NCBI RefSeq assembly: GCF_900105325.1
Contig: NZ_FNSU01000001.1
Span: 496,001 to 560,000, forward strand
Length of the DNA: 64,000 nt
DNA from: Pseudomonas marginalis
GTDB lineage: Bacteria > Pseudomonadota > Gammaproteobacteria > Pseudomonadales > Pseudomonadaceae
Reading direction: 5' to 3'
In this document: positions 1 through 7,751 of the stretch, piece by piece
Layout of the letters: each line of letters opens with the position of its first letter
How positions within the stretch are numbered: the first letter of the stretch is position 1
Translations under genes and position numbers: made by a program
The notes under the pieces: model-generated
What the model was told of the DNA's origin: nothing
Databases searched by the model: none
Seen by the model: the letters and a program-made list of their open reading frames with translations, nothing else

Positions 1-1
1 C

Positions 2-1024
2 GAGCGCCTCCTGGAGCTGCTCGCCGAGGGCAGCAAGCTGCAGGCCCGTGAAGCGCAGGTGCTGCACCGCGCCGCCGATTGCCAGATGCACCTGCCGGCG
101 AAGATCAACGACTACACCGACTTCTACGTCGGCATCGAGCATGCGCAAAACGTCGGCAAACTGTTCCGCCCGGATAACCCGCTGTTGCCGAACTACAAGT
201 ACGTGCCGATCGGTTATCACGGCCGCGCCTCGACCATTCGCCCCTCGGGTGCTGACGTCCGTCGCCCCAAAGGCCAGACCTTGCCGGCCGGCCAGACCGA
301 ACCAAGCTTCGGCCCCTGCGCGCGCCTGGACTACGAACTCGAGCTGGGCATCTGGATCGGCCAGGGCAACGCCATCGGCGACTCGATTGCCATCGGCGAT
401 GCAGCCGAGCATATCGCCGGTTTCTGCCTGCTCAATGACTGGTCGGCGCGGGACATCCAGGCCTGGGAATATCAGCCGCTGGGCCCGTTCCTGTCCAAGA
501 GCTTCATCACCAGCATTTCACCGTGGGTGGTCACGGCCGAAGCCCTGGAACCGTTCCGCAAAGCACAGCCGGCGCGGCCCGAAGGCGATCCGCAGCCACT
601 GCCGTACCTGCTGGATAAGCGTGACCAGGCCGCTGGCGCCTTGGATATCGAACTTGAGGTGCTGTTGACCACCGCCGCCATGCGCGAACAGAACCTGCCG
701 GCCCATCGCCTGGCCCTGAGCAACAGCCTGCATATGTACTGGACCGTCGCGCAATTGGTGGCGCACCACAGCGTCAACGGCTGCCAATTGCAGGCCGGCG
801 ACCTGTTTGGTTCGGGGACGTTGTCGGGTCCTGAGGCCGGGCAGTTCGGCAGCCTGCTGGAGATGACCGAAGGCGGCAAGAAGGTCATCGAGCTGCCTTC
901 CGGCGAAGTGCGCCGGTTCCTGGAGGATGGCGATGAAGTCATCCTGCGCGCCCGCTGCAACCGTGAAGGCTTCGCCTCCATCGGCTTCGGCGAATGCCGT
1001 GGCACTGTGGTCTCGGCGCGCTAG
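2..1024 (+). CDS. fahA: Fumarylacetoacetase, 5' end outside the window
   Basis: Cleaves fumarylacetoacetate to fumarate and acetoacetate, the last step of tyrosine/homogentisate breakdown in the cytosol. The frame is open from base 2 and gives 340 residues; the family is about 430, so roughly 90 N-terminal residues lie upstream. Active-site regions known from mouse FAH are visible: YTDFYVGIEHA (metal Asp and catalytic His), DYELELGIWIG (two metal Glu) and DWSARDIQAWEYQPLG followed by KSF (metal Asp and catalytic Lys). maiA starts 12 bases downstream, so this is the usual hmgA-fahA-maiA operon with hmgA expected before the window. Confidence 0.97.
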   Translation, partial: ERLLELLAEGSKLQAREAQVLHRAADCQMHLPAKINDYTDFYVGIEHAQNVGKLFRPDNPLLPNYKYVPIGYHGRASTIRPSGADVRRPKGQTLPAGQTEPSFGPCARLDYELELGIWIGQGNAIGDSIAIGDAAEHIAGFCLLNDWSARDIQAWEYQPLGPFLSKSFITSISPWVVTAEALEPFRKAQPARPEGDPQPLPYLLDKRDQAAGALDIELEVLLTTAAMREQNLPAHRLALSNSLHMYWTVAQLVAHHSVNGCQLQAGDLFGSGTLSGPEAGQFGSLLEMTEGGKKVIELPSGEVRRFLEDGDEVILRARCNREGFASIGFGECRGTVVSAR

Positions 1025-1036
1025 GAGGGCAGGGCG

Positions 1037-1675
1037 ATGGAACTCTATACCTACTACCGCTCTACGGCGTCCTACCGGGTGCGCATCGCCCTTGCGCTCA
1101 AGGGCCTGGTTTTCACTGCGGTGCCCGTCAACCTGCTGGTGCCGGCGGGTGGCGCCAATCGCCAGCCCGAATACCTGGCCATCAACCCCCAAGGTCGCGT
1201 TCCGGCCTTGCGCACCGATGACGGCGAGCTGCTGATTCAGTCCGCGGCGATCATTGAATACCTGGACGAACGTTATCCACAGGCGCCGCTGCTTTCCAAG
1301 GACATGGCCACCCGTGCCCATGAACGCGCAGTGGCGTCGATCATCGGCTGCGATATTCACCCGCTGCACAACTCCAGCACCCAGAACCTGTTGCGTCAGT
1401 GGGGACATGACGAGGCGCAGGTGCTGGAGTGGATCGGGCATTGGATCAGCCAGGGGCTGGGTGCGGTGGAACAGTTGATTGGCGATAAGGGGTATTGCTT
1501 TGGCGAGCAGCCGGGCATGGCCGAAGCCTTCCTGATTCCCCAACTGTATGCGGCGGAGCGCTTCAAGGTGCCGTTGGGGGCGTATCCGCGCATCGGCAGG
1601 GTGGCGGCGTTGGCGGCGCAGCATCCGGCATTTATCCAGGCCCATCCTGCCAATCAACCCGACACTCCTGAGTGA
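1037..1675 (+). CDS. maiA: Maleylacetoacetate isomerase (zeta-class GST)
   Basis: Glutathione-dependent cis-trans isomerisation of maleylacetoacetate to fumarylacetoacetate, the step before the upstream gene's reaction. 212 residues, normal length. The N-terminal thioredoxin fold carries the zeta-class motif YRSTASYRVRIALALKG; the GSH-binding segment includes NPQGRVPAL and a loop with QSAAIIEYLDE. An all-alpha C-terminal domain with IGCDIHPLHN follows. The ATG has an AGGAGGG-type ribosome site about 7 bases upstream. Confidence 0.96.
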   Translation: MELYTYYRSTASYRVRIALALKGLVFTAVPVNLLVPAGGANRQPEYLAINPQGRVPALRTDDGELLIQSAAIIEYLDERYPQAPLLSKDMATRAHERAVASIIGCDIHPLHNSSTQNLLRQWGHDEAQVLEWIGHWISQGLGAVEQLIGDKGYCFGEQPGMAEAFLIPQLYAAERFKVPLGAYPRIGRVAALAAQHPAFIQAHPANQPDTPE

Positions 1676-1724
1676 TCGTGCCCACGCAGAGCGTGAGCAC
1701 AATAATAAAAACAGGTACCTTGCG

Positions 1725-3095
1725 ATGCACAATCAGATTGCCAGCTTTCGCGCGGCACTCGATGCCCGTCCGGTGTCGCGCTACCAGTGGTTGATTCTCC
1801 TGTTGCTGGCCTTGTTGCTGGTAACCGATGGCTACGATGCCCAGGTGCTGGGTTATGTGGTGCCGGCGCTGGCGTCGGATTGGGGGCTGGAAAAGGCCGC
1901 GTTCGGACCGGTGTTCAGTGCCAACCTGCTGGGGCTGACCTTGGGCTCGTTGCTGGTGACACCCCTGGCCGACCGCTTTGGCGTACGCCGCATCCTGCTG
2001 GGCTGCGTGCTGATCTATGCCAGCCTCACGGTGTTGATGATCTTCGCCAGCTCGCTGACAACGCTGATGGCGGCGCGCTTTATTTGCGGTATCGGCATGG
2101 GCGGCGCGATGCCCAGTGCCATGGCGTTGATGTCGGACTATTCCCCGCCACGTTTGCGCACCTTGATGGTGACGTTGGCGGCGTGCGGCTTCTCGTTCGG
2201 CGGCGCAGCCGGTGGGTTTGTGGCCGCAGGATTTATCGACGGCTTTGGCTGGCAGGCGGTGTTTCTTGCCGGCGGCGTGACGCCGTTGCTGCTGTTCCCT
2301 TTCCTGGTGTGGCTGCTGCCGGAATCCCTGCCGCGCCTGCTGCGCGATGCGCCGCCGTATGCACGCTTGCATAAGGTCACCGCGCGCATGTTGCCTGGGT
2401 GGCGTGCGCCGCTGGCGGGCGAGGAAGAAAACCGCCACGAGCAGGGCAGCCCGTTGACGGTGGTGGAGCTGTTTCGCCATGGCTATGCACGCCCGACCGT
2501 GCTGATCTGGGCGACCTTCTTTGTCAGCCTGATCCTGCTGTATTTCATGATCAGCTGGTTGCCGTCGCTGCTGCTGGAAAGTGGCCTGGCGTTGAGTGAA
2601 GCCAACCTGGTGACCTCGATGTTCCTGTTCGCCGGCACCTTGGGTGCCATCGGCATGGCCTGGTTTGCCGACCGATTGAAGCGCAAGGTGCGGCTGTTGT
2701 CCGGCGTGCTGGCGGCAGCGGCGGTGTGTACCGTGCTGCTGGGGCTGAACCACGACAATCCGCGCTATCTGGTGGCCTGTGTGTTTGCCGCCGGGTTTTG
2801 CATCATCGGCGGGCAACTGACCCTTAATGCTTTCGCCAGCAATTTTTATCCGGCGCATGTACGCGCCACCGGTACGGGTTGGGCATTGGGTGTAGGGCGC
2901 TTCGGCTCGATCCTGGGCCCGTTGCTGGGCAGCATGCTGCTGGCGATGCATATTCCGGTGCAGCAGATTTTCTTCTTCTGCGCGATTCCGGCGGTGATCG
3001 CGGCGTTGTTGATCATTCAAGTGCGCTCGCCCGCGCCTGACGCGCCGAAGAGCTCTTTGCACGGCGATATCCTCAAGGTACCGGCCAATCACTGA
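1725..3095 (+). CDS. MFS transporter, aromatic acid:H+ symporter type
   Basis: 456-residue carrier starting MHNQIASFRAALD, with about 12 hydrophobic segments. The loop motif GSLLVTPLADRFGVRR between TM2 and TM3 and the DGYDAQVLGYVVPAL segment in TM1 (conserved Asp) are typical of the AAHS family (PcaK/BenK/MhpT-like). The frame stays open upstream to 1548 but that part overlaps maiA and is not MFS-like, so ATG 1725 is chosen. It lies 50 bases after maiA and probably imports an aromatic acid feeding the homogentisate pathway. The substrate is inferred from position only. Confidence 0.88.
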   Translation: MHNQIASFRAALDARPVSRYQWLILLLLALLLVTDGYDAQVLGYVVPALASDWGLEKAAFGPVFSANLLGLTLGSLLVTPLADRFGVRRILLGCVLIYASLTVLMIFASSLTTLMAARFICGIGMGGAMPSAMALMSDYSPPRLRTLMVTLAACGFSFGGAAGGFVAAGFIDGFGWQAVFLAGGVTPLLLFPFLVWLLPESLPRLLRDAPPYARLHKVTARMLPGWRAPLAGEEENRHEQGSPLTVVELFRHGYARPTVLIWATFFVSLILLYFMISWLPSLLLESGLALSEANLVTSMFLFAGTLGAIGMAWFADRLKRKVRLLSGVLAAAAVCTVLLGLNHDNPRYLVACVFAAGFCIIGGQLTLNAFASNFYPAHVRATGTGWALGVGRFGSILGPLLGSMLLAMHIPVQQIFFFCAIPAVIAALLIIQVRSPAPDAPKSSLHGDILKVPANH

Positions 3096-3124
3096 AGATG
3101 TTGCATCTACATCGAGCAGGATCA

Positions 3125-3240
3125 CTGTGGTGAGCGGGCTTGCCCCGCGCTGGGCTGCGTAGCGGCCCCAAAAATCGTGGGAGCGCTTCGCACTCCAGCG
3201 CGGGGCAAGCCCGCTCACCACAGAAGGCCGCTCACCACAG
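3125..3240. repeat. REP inverted pair (REPIN-like) between two convergent genes
   Basis: Bases 3125-3153 and 3195-3223 are perfect 29-base reverse complements (left arm begins CTGTGGTGAGCGGGCTTGCC), with a 41-base spacer. A further partial copy, CCGCTCACCACAG, lies at 3228-3240. Placement between the 3' ends of the MFS gene and the SirB1-like gene is typical for REP doublets. Confidence 0.9.
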
Positions 3241-3267
3241 GGAAATAGGCGCTTGAGAGCAGTGGGT

Positions 3268-4071
3268 TCAATGCACCACGGAGTTGGGCGGCAGGTGCCC
3301 CAGGCGTTCAGTCAGGCGCAGGCGTTGGATTGGGTCTTCGCTGAGCATCAGCGCGTGTTCAAGGTCGAAGCGCTCGGCGTTGGGGCAGTCCAGGCGTTGA
3401 TACAGGCTGGCCCGTGCGAGGTAATCGGCAGCGCTGGCATTGCCCAGTTCCAGCACGCGCTCGGCGTCGATCAGCGCGGCCAGGGGGTTGTCATTGGCCA
3501 GGTGCAACTGGCGCAGGTTGCGGGACAGCCGTTGCAGGATCGAACGGGGTTCGGCGGTGTGCAGATGGTCGGCGTGTAACTTGAGGTTGGGGCCATACTG
3601 GCGTTGCAGCAGCTCGCGGCAATCGTTGGGGTACAGGCGTCGTCCGCCGCAGGGGTCCAGCAGGTGATCGGCACCGGGCACCCGCAGCAGGAAGTGGCCG
3701 GGAAAGTTGACGCCGACCATGGGAATGCCCAGGCGTCGCGCCAGCTCCATGGCAATCAACCCCACGGCCAGGGGCTGCCCGCGTTTGCGTTGCAACACCT
3801 TGTCCAGCAGGGCGGCGGCGGGGCGCAGCGGGGTGAAGTCATCCTGGGCGAAGCCGAGGTCATTCATGCGTCGCAGCAAGGGTTGGCCCAGTTCATCCGC
3901 CGGCAGCAGGGGCATGCCCAGGCTGACCTGTTGCTCGAGCAGTTTCAGGTCCTGCATGATCAACGCCGGTTGCACCGCCGGGTCATGCTCGGCGGCGATC
4001 CACAGCGCGGCTTCAAACAGCGCGGGGGGCGAACGTTCCAGGCAGGCGAAAAAAGCGTGACGGGGATTCAT
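3268..4071 (-). CDS. SirB1-family protein (transglutaminase-like core plus TPR-like tail)
   Basis: 267 residues. It matches the SirB1 pattern: an N-terminal region with LFEAALWIAAEHDP, then a transglutaminase-like fold containing LARRLGIPMVGVNFPGHFLLR and LLDPCGGRRLY, then a helical repeat tail with ALIDAERVLELG and ARASLYQRLD. The biochemical role is not established; the name comes from a gene next to prmC/kdsA in enterobacteria. It stands alone here, convergent with the MFS gene and divergent from the dehydrogenase gene. Confidence 0.85.
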   Translation of the reverse strand: MNPRHAFFACLERSPPALFEAALWIAAEHDPAVQPALIMQDLKLLEQQVSLGMPLLPADELGQPLLRRMNDLGFAQDDFTPLRPAAALLDKVLQRKRGQPLAVGLIAMELARRLGIPMVGVNFPGHFLLRVPGADHLLDPCGGRRLYPNDCRELLQRQYGPNLKLHADHLHTAEPRSILQRLSRNLRQLHLANDNPLAALIDAERVLELGNASAADYLARASLYQRLDCPNAERFDLEHALMLSEDPIQRLRLTERLGHLPPNSVVH

Positions 4072-4256
4072 TGCATTCTCCGGCGAATGCCCCCGTTTTA
4101 GCCTTGCTGGGAATTTTCGTCCAGTGGCTTAAGAAATATCCTATCCGCTTATGTCACAAGACCTACAAAACCGGACGGCTTATTCCAGCGCACTTCGGCA
4201 GTTTTCTGCCGCAAGCCTATACTTGGCGACACAAGAAGTGATTCGGGAGCTCGACG

Positions 4257-5276
4257 ATGTTTGCTCTCATGCATAGCACCCGCCTTGAATCGCTGCACCT
4301 GAGCATCGACCCGGTGACGGGGTTGAAGGCGGTCATAGCCATCCACAACAGCCGCCTGGGCCCAGCCTTGGGTGGTTGTCGCTACCTTGCCTACCCCGAC
4401 GATGAAAGCGCCGTGGCGGACGCCGCGCGCCTGGCCCAAGGCATGAGCTACAAGGCCGCCCTGGCCGGGTTGCCGGTGGGTGGCGGTACGGCGGTGATCC
4501 TGCGCCCCGCCCATGTGGAAAACCGTGCGGCGCTGTTTGAAGCCTTCGGTCGTTGCATCGAGCAACTCGACGGTCGCTACATCACCGCCACCGACAGCGG
4601 CACCTCGGTCGCCGACATGGACTGCATCGCCCAGCACACTCGCTTCGTTACCAGCACCACCGCCGCCGGCGACCCTTCGCCCCATGCCGCCATGGGCGTG
4701 TTCGCCGGTATCCGCACCACCGCCATGGCCCGCCTGGGCAGCGACAACCTCGAAGGCTTGCGCGTGGCCATCCAGGGCCTGGGCAACGTGGGCTTCGCCC
4801 TGGCCGAACAACTGCACGCCGCCGGCGCCGAGCTGCTGGTCAGCGACATCGACCACGGCAAGGTGCAGCTGGCCATGGAACAGCTCGGCGCGCATCCCAT
4901 CGCCAACGACGCCTTGCTCAGCACCCCGTGCGACATCCTCGCACCCTGCGGCCTGGGCGCCGTGTTCAACCGCCAGAGCGTCGGCCAGCTCCGCTGCGCC
5001 GCCGTCGCCGGTTCCGCCAGTGCACAACTGACCAACCTGCAAGTGGCCGACCAACTCGAAGGCCGCGGCATCCTCTACGCCCCGGACTACGTGATCAACT
5101 CCGGCGGCCTGATCTACGTCGCCCTCAAGCACAGCGGCGCCGAGCTGCCGACCATCACCGCGCACCTATCCAATATCGGCACGCGCCTGACGGAAATATT
5201 CGCCCACGCCCAGGCCGAAAAACGCTCCCCTGCACGGGTCGCGGACGAACTGGCCGAGCGTCTGCTCTACAAATAA
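4257..5276 (+). CDS. Glu/Leu/Phe/Val dehydrogenase family protein, catalytic Lys replaced by Thr
   Basis: 339 residues, closest in pattern to leucine dehydrogenase, which oxidatively deaminates branched-chain amino acids with NAD+. Conserved features are RLGPALGGCR (substrate Gly loop), GMSYKAALAG with the substrate lysine at residue 66, DSGTSVADMD, and the NAD-binding IQGLGNVGFALAEQL with acidic DIDHGK. The second glycine motif, normally GG-x-K followed by a hydrophobic pair, reads GGGTAVI: residue 78 is Thr (ACG at 4488-4490) where the family has the catalytic lysine (AAG would be one base away). The remainder of the fold is intact, so activity is doubtful although the protein should fold. 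Confidence 0.9.
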   Translation: MFALMHSTRLESLHLSIDPVTGLKAVIAIHNSRLGPALGGCRYLAYPDDESAVADAARLAQGMSYKAALAGLPVGGGTAVILRPAHVENRAALFEAFGRCIEQLDGRYITATDSGTSVADMDCIAQHTRFVTSTTAAGDPSPHAAMGVFAGIRTTAMARLGSDNLEGLRVAIQGLGNVGFALAEQLHAAGAELLVSDIDHGKVQLAMEQLGAHPIANDALLSTPCDILAPCGLGAVFNRQSVGQLRCAAVAGSASAQLTNLQVADQLEGRGILYAPDYVINSGGLIYVALKHSGAELPTITAHLSNIGTRLTEIFAHAQAEKRSPARVADELAERLLYK

Positions 5277-5286
5277 GCCAGGCATT

Positions 5287-5317
5287 AAAAAGGCCCTGAA
5301 TCATGGACTCAGGGCCT
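5287..5317 (-). terminator. Rho-independent terminator for yebG
   Basis: AGGCCCTGA (5291-5299) pairs with TCAGGGCCT (5309-5317) around a 9-base loop. Read on the minus strand the hairpin is followed by TTTTT, which suits termination of yebG. It may also stop leftover transcription from the dehydrogenase. Confidence 0.8.
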
Positions 5318-5331
5318 GTTCAATTCGGGCT

Positions 5332-5592
5332 TTATTCCGCCGGTGCGTTCAGCAACTCGGACAACGCATCCGGTTGGCTCTTGAACGCCTTGGCAAATAC
5401 ATCGCGATTCTTCGCCATGTAGATCCCGGCTTCCTCCACCTGCTGCTCGCTCAGTGACGGCACGGCTTTTTGCAACACTTCTGCGAGCAACTCAGCGAGT
5501 TCAAGCATCTTGTCATGACGGTCAGCTTCGGCTTTATCCATGAACAAACGCTCCAGATCTCGGCTGCTGCGGTATACCACTTCGACGGCCAT
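5332..5592 (-). CDS. yebG: YebG-family SOS-regulated protein
   Basis: 86 residues beginning MAVEVVYRSSRD, matching YebG, a small DNA-damage-inducible protein of unclear function. The KAEADRHDKMLELAELLAEVL helix and the C-terminal NRDVFAKAFKSQPD segment fit the family. The start has a GAGGTGG ribosome site on the minus strand. A perfect LexA-type box sits 44 bases upstream of the start, supporting SOS control. Confidence 0.88.
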   Translation of the reverse strand: MAVEVVYRSSRDLERLFMDKAEADRHDKMLELAELLAEVLQKAVPSLSEQQVEEAGIYMAKNRDVFAKAFKSQPDALSELLNAPAE

Positions 5593-5635
5593 TCACCACC
5601 TCACATGCCTTCACGATAGTTGTCTTTTGCGACTA

Positions 5636-5651
5636 CTGTATTTATATACAG
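5636..5651 (-). promoter_or_regulatory. LexA operator (SOS box) of yebG
   Basis: CTGTATTTATATACAG fits the gammaproteobacterial LexA consensus CTGT-N8-ACAG exactly, with the usual alternating AT core. It is placed for repression of yebG. Confidence 0.9.
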
Positions 5652-5863
5652 CTAAAAGGGTAAGCCAAACCGTGGGGTTTGGGTAGCAGTTTTTTAATGT
5701 AGCCGGGAAATAGGGGGTTACTACAACGGAAATTTCTGACAACACGCTGAGGTTGCCGGGTAATCCTACGCCGGCTTACCTTTTCCGGGTCCTGATTGTG
5801 CAGGGCCGAGCTTGGCGGCTTGAATTTAAGGGAACCTATCCAGTTAACTAGCGGAGTTGCACC

Positions 5864-6124
5864 ATGGGAAAAAATCCTCCCCGTGATACCGATTATTTGA
5901 GTCCTGAGCCGCCTGTCACGCTTTTCAACGTAACGCCCAACGCAGACAAAGAAACTCTACTGGCCCATGCCAGCGAAACGTTAAACAGCGTCCGTGAAAT
6001 GGCCAGTACGCTGGCATTTGATCTTGATGGGCCACAGCGAAGCCTGGTTTTGGCGATTCACCAGTTGGTGGAAATGAGCGGTCTGCTGGTCGACCGGGCA
6101 CTGGAGCAAGTCGCACCTGCCTGA
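5864..6124 (+). CDS. DUF6124 family protein (formerly DUF3077)
   Basis: 86 residues starting MGKNPPRD. The segment LFNVTPNADKETLLAHASETL, then ASTLAFDLDGPQRSLVLAIHQLVEM and LLVDRALE, is the conserved block of a small Pseudomonas family with no known function. No signal peptide or membrane segment. The 271 bases upstream hold the yebG LexA box and a small hairpin (5665-5682) followed by T6, and otherwise nothing I recognise. Confidence 0.8.
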   Translation: MGKNPPRDTDYLSPEPPVTLFNVTPNADKETLLAHASETLNSVREMASTLAFDLDGPQRSLVLAIHQLVEMSGLLVDRALEQVAPA

Positions 6125-6157
6125 GGACTCACCAATACCTTTGCCTAGCGAGCCTGT

Positions 6158-6289
6158 TGTGGCGAGCGAGCTTGCTCGCGTTGGGCTGCGCAGCAGCCCC
6201 GAGTCAGGCGAAGGTGTTCTTCCAGATAAATCTCGGTGACAGGTTGGGGGGAGCTTCGCACCCCAACGCGAGCAAGCTCGCTCGCCACA
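6158..6289. repeat. REPIN-like inverted repeat pair
   Basis: TGTGGCGAGCGAGCTTGCTC... at 6158-6185 is repeated as a perfect 28-base reverse complement at 6262-6289, with a 76-base spacer that carries weaker internal complementarity. It lies between the DUF6124 gene and the antitoxin-like gene. Confidence 0.9.
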
Positions 6290-6308
6290 GATATAGGCGT
6301 TCATACCT

Positions 6309-6599
6309 TTGAAAAGTGAATTTCCTGAAATTGCGCAAGGCATTGATTCCGAAGCGTCCTACGACCTTTGGTTTCGGACCAAAGTGCAAGAAGCTTTGGA
6401 TGACCCTCGCCCTGGAGTCGCTCATGAACAAGTCATGAGCGAAATGAACGCACTGATCAAGGCCAAGCTTTTAACCCCTCCCCCCCGAATAAGTGCCTCA
6501 TATCAAGCGGCCACCATCTCACTTCCCGCCTCTGGCCTTTTTTCTGCATGCAGAACAACCGTCACGTCCAACCCGCATTATCCGGTCGAACCGACCTAA
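6309..6599 (+). CDS. RelB/DinJ-like antitoxin with an aberrant C-terminus, no toxin partner
   Basis: TTG start; residues 1-54 resemble Pseudomonas RelB-type antitoxins (SEASYDLWFRTKVQEALDDP then RPGVAHEQVMSEMNALIKAK, where the usual product ends shortly after the MxALI-AK segment). The remaining ~42 residues (TPPPRISASYQ onward) are low-complexity and unlike the family. A C7 run at 6480-6486 sits near the switch, so a frameshift is possible. No RelE/ParE-type toxin gene follows; psiE starts 13 bases later. Probably a remnant of a toxin-antitoxin pair or an orphan antitoxin. Confidence 0.5.
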   Translation: MKSEFPEIAQGIDSEASYDLWFRTKVQEALDDPRPGVAHEQVMSEMNALIKAKLLTPPPRISASYQAATISLPASGLFSACRTTVTSNPHYPVEPT

Positions 6600-6611
6600 G
6601 GAAGCACCATC

Positions 6612-7100
6612 GTGAAATTTAATTGGGCCGAAAAGCTGCGCCATCAAGTCCATGGGCTGGCCGAGTCCCTGGGGAACCTGTTTGTCGAGTCGTTCCATTA
6701 CCTGGCGTTGTTCGCCATCGGTGCGGTGACCGCCTGGGCAGCGGTGATGGAATTCCTGGGGATGCTGGAGAACGGGCACATCAAGATCGATGACATCCTG
6801 CTGCTGTTCATCTACCTGGAATTGGGCGCGATGGTCGGGATTTATTTCAAGACCAACCACATGCCGGTGCGTTTCCTGATCTACGTGGCGATCACCGCGC
6901 TGACGCGTCTGTTGATCTCCAACGTGTCCCACCACAACCCGCCCGACATCGGCATCATCTACCTGTGCGGTGGGATTCTGCTGTTGGCGTTTGCGATTCT
7001 GGTGGTGCGCTACGCGTCGTCGGCGTTCCCGTCGGTGAAGGTCGAAGGCCCGCGTCGCAAGGGCGAGGCGAGCCTGGAAACCGAGAAGGGCGAGCTTTAA
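6612..7100 (+). CDS. psiE: Phosphate-starvation-inducible protein PsiE family
   Basis: 162 residues with four predicted membrane segments (roughly residues 23-47, 57-76, 84-103, 115-133) and a charged C-terminal tail. The pattern KIDDILLLFIYLELGAMVGIYF and FKTNHMPVRFLIYVAITALTR is characteristic of PsiE. Function is unknown beyond phosphate-linked expression in E. coli. Its TAA overlaps the stop codon of the convergent DUF3509 gene through a shared TTAA. Confidence 0.9.
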   Translation: MKFNWAEKLRHQVHGLAESLGNLFVESFHYLALFAIGAVTAWAAVMEFLGMLENGHIKIDDILLLFIYLELGAMVGIYFKTNHMPVRFLIYVAITALTRLLISNVSHHNPPDIGIIYLCGGILLLAFAILVVRYASSAFPSVKVEGPRRKGEASLETEKGEL

Positions 7101-7414
7101 AGCCCGACGCTGAAGGGCAGGGGGCGGGTCGGTGGCCGCTGCAGCAGTTTGTGGCTGTCGCCGTCCGTCATCACCGCCAGGATCTCCATGGCGCTGTGGC
7201 CCTGCTCGATGGCGATGCCGAATTGAATGCTTTGCACCAGGCGTTTGAGCCGTTGCGGGTCGTTGCGTTGTTCGGCACTGATCATGCGTTTGGCCACTAC
7301 GCCCGTCTCGTCCGAGAGGGTGAGCATGATGCTGCCGTCGAGCCGTTGGATGCTCAGGTTGACGCGGTATTTTGGGGTGAAGGTGTCGGTGATGATCTGA
7401 AAAGGATTGTCCAT
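7097..7414 (-). CDS. DUF3509 domain protein
   Basis: 105 residues, cytosolic, matching the Pseudomonas DUF3509 family: an antiparallel-type pattern YRVNLSIQRLDGSIMLTLSDE followed by VAKRMISAEQRNDPQRLKRLV. No known function. Convergent with psiE, overlapping by 4 bases. Confidence 0.8.
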   Translation of the reverse strand: MDNPFQIITDTFTPKYRVNLSIQRLDGSIMLTLSDETGVVAKRMISAEQRNDPQRLKRLVQSIQFGIAIEQGHSAMEILAVMTDGDSHKLLQRPPTRPLPFSVGL

Positions 7415-7589
7415 GGTGCGTTACCGCCTGATAAGAACATGCAGTCATTGACGACCGGTGTCGTGATTAGTTCGCGTTGCCTGACCACCGGCCACTCCGT
7501 CGCTGAGGTTGTACAAATTCCGTTTACCTCATGAGCTGTACAGCAAAGGGCGTGCCGTACAGCGATCTGTCAAACAATGAGCTCCTTAT

Positions 7590-7679
7590 GTGTGTGTGGG
7601 CTTGCTCCCGATAGCGGTGCATCAGCCAAGTATTCATTGACTGATGCACCGCTATCGGGAGCAAGCCCCCTCCCACATG
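7590..7679. repeat. REPIN of the GGGCTTGCTCCCGATAGCGG type
   Basis: Bases 7598-7625 and 7641-7668 are perfect 28-base reverse complements separated by 15 bases; the outer flanks also pair imperfectly. The same unit recurs at 52818-52906 and, diverged, at both ends of the large element at 36954-37898. It is the main feature of the 337-base gap between the DUF3509 and sdaA genes. Confidence 0.9.
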
Positions 7680-7751
7680 GGTTCTATGTTGTTATTGAGA
7701 TCGGTGATCCGTTTCAGGGCAACACGGAAAAAACGATCGCTGACAGCGCAA

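Noticed and set aside
5665..5696. Hairpin CCAAACC/GGTTTGG followed by T6 as a terminator
   Set aside because: No plus-strand gene ends upstream; yebG is read the other way. It may be a leader structure, but evidence is too weak for a feature.
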